Origin: a candidate division WWE3 bacterium | GTDB lineage: Bacteria > Patescibacteriota > 4484-211 > JAGQKX01 | Direction: 5' to 3' | Assembly (NCBI GenBank): GCA_020429905.1 | Contig: JAGQKX010000007.1 | Location: forward strand, 1-12,839 | Length of the DNA stretch: 12,839 nucleotides | Shown: in pieces, positions 12,415-12,839 of the stretch | Layout of the letters: the number at the start of each line of letters is the position of its first letter | Numbering within the stretch: the first letter of the stretch is position 1 | The notes under the pieces: model-generated | The model's database searches: none | Told to the model about the DNA's origin: nothing | What the model saw: only the letters and a program-made list of their open reading frames with translations | Made by a program: the position numbers and the translations under genes

Positions 12415-12839
12415 ATGGGATTAAGAACAATTAATAAATCTGAAGTTTTGTCACCTGAAGTCATCGCTGAGCAAGAAAAAAATATGCGTCGAGGCGTTCC
12501 GGAGGGTATTCCAATGATGAATCCCGTAAAAGCTATTGAAAACGAAGACGTTACTAATAGTGTAAAGGCCGAGATTGATCGATTATTAAAAGATTTAGAA
12601 CCCTCTACTCGAGAAATATTGAGGAATGCCCTGTCTATGCTCCAAAAAGGGGTGGAGCTAGATATGGTTAAATCAGTTCTGGAATCGGCACTAGCGCAGG
12701 TAGAAGCTCAAGAGCAGGAATGGGAAAAGGCATCCATGGCAATTCATTCAGTTTTAGGCATCATTGATAATTCTGAAAATGCTTCAAAAAGAGATGAACA
12801 GCAGGAAGCAGCCACAAATGGGCAAATGACCCCAGAATA
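12415..12839 (+). CDS. unidentified soluble helical protein (partial, runs off the window)
   Basis: An open frame begins with ATG at 12415, 7 bases after the pcm stop, and is still open after 141 codons at the window edge. It starts MGLRTINKSEVLSPEVIAEQ. The visible part is soluble, rich in Glu, Gln, Lys and Ala, and mostly predicted helix. A region around residues 58-105 (LLKDLEPSTREILRNALSML onward) looks like paired helices, possibly coiled coil. No membrane segment, signal peptide or known motif is seen, and I cannot name a family. Spacing suggests co-transcription with pcm. The A/T-only sequence before the ATG has no Shine-Dalgarno site. Confidence 0.65.
   Translation, partial: MGLRTINKSEVLSPEVIAEQEKNMRRGVPEGIPMMNPVKAIENEDVTNSVKAEIDRLLKDLEPSTREILRNALSMLQKGVELDMVKSVLESALAQVEAQEQEWEKASMAIHSVLGIIDNSENASKRDEQQEAATNGQMTPE

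Overview
The window looks like a piece of a bacterial chromosome from the Candidate Phyla Radiation (Patescibacteria), perhaps near Microgenomates or Katanobacteria. This is an inference from gene content and style. The genes are compact, often short members of their families, and tightly packed. Base composition is moderately AT-rich. I found no convincing Shine-Dalgarno sequence before any start. The gene set (type IV pilus remnants, DUF4446, DUF3048, a winged-helix/degenerate nucleotidyltransferase protein, split SecD/SecF, a LytR_C protein with a Pro/Thr linker) fits that group. No rRNA, tRNA, CRISPR array, transposase or phage gene was seen, and no stretch over 300 bases lacks a gene.

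Layout. Positions 1-885 (+) are the 3' end of a type IV pilus assembly operon: the last codons of a PilN-like gene, a PilO-like protein and a small membrane-anchored protein. Positions 1047-3150 form a compact surface-display island. Two minus-strand genes encode Pro/Thr-rich proteins ending in sortase-type signals (LPDTA, and LPDAG on a cohesin-domain protein), and they diverge from a plus-strand sortase. A 35-residue membrane protein (3153-3260, -) follows, back to back with a plus-strand run of DUF4446, DUF3048 and winged-helix genes (3340-5610). secD-secF (5691-7956) encode the protein-export accessory complex. A Nudix-like protein (7981-8736) converges on a five-TM LytR_C protein (8724-9800, -). 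That gene diverges from a DUF421/YetF-like membrane protein. galU (10430-11311) converges on a small deoxyribosyltransferase-like protein (11300-11674, -). Last come a protein-L-isoaspartate methyltransferase (11763-12407) and the start of an unidentified gene running off the window.

How the genes fit together. Much of the window concerns the cell envelope: pilus assembly, Sec export, sortase anchoring of stalked surface proteins, a sugar-nucleotide enzyme feeding surface glycans, and a LytR_C protein. A coherent reading is that SecDF helps export the cohesin and LPDTA proteins and the neighbouring sortase processes them. This is inferred from motifs and gene order only.

The most striking non-coding pattern is promoter placement. 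Three genes (at 3260 -, 9800 - and 11763 +) have an extended -10 element (TGnTACAAT or TGnTATGAT) ending exactly 6 bases before the ATG, which places the expected transcription start on the A of the start codon. Several other genes have a -10-like hexamer 6-13 bases before the start. With the missing ribosome binding sites, this suggests widespread leaderless or near-leaderless transcription.
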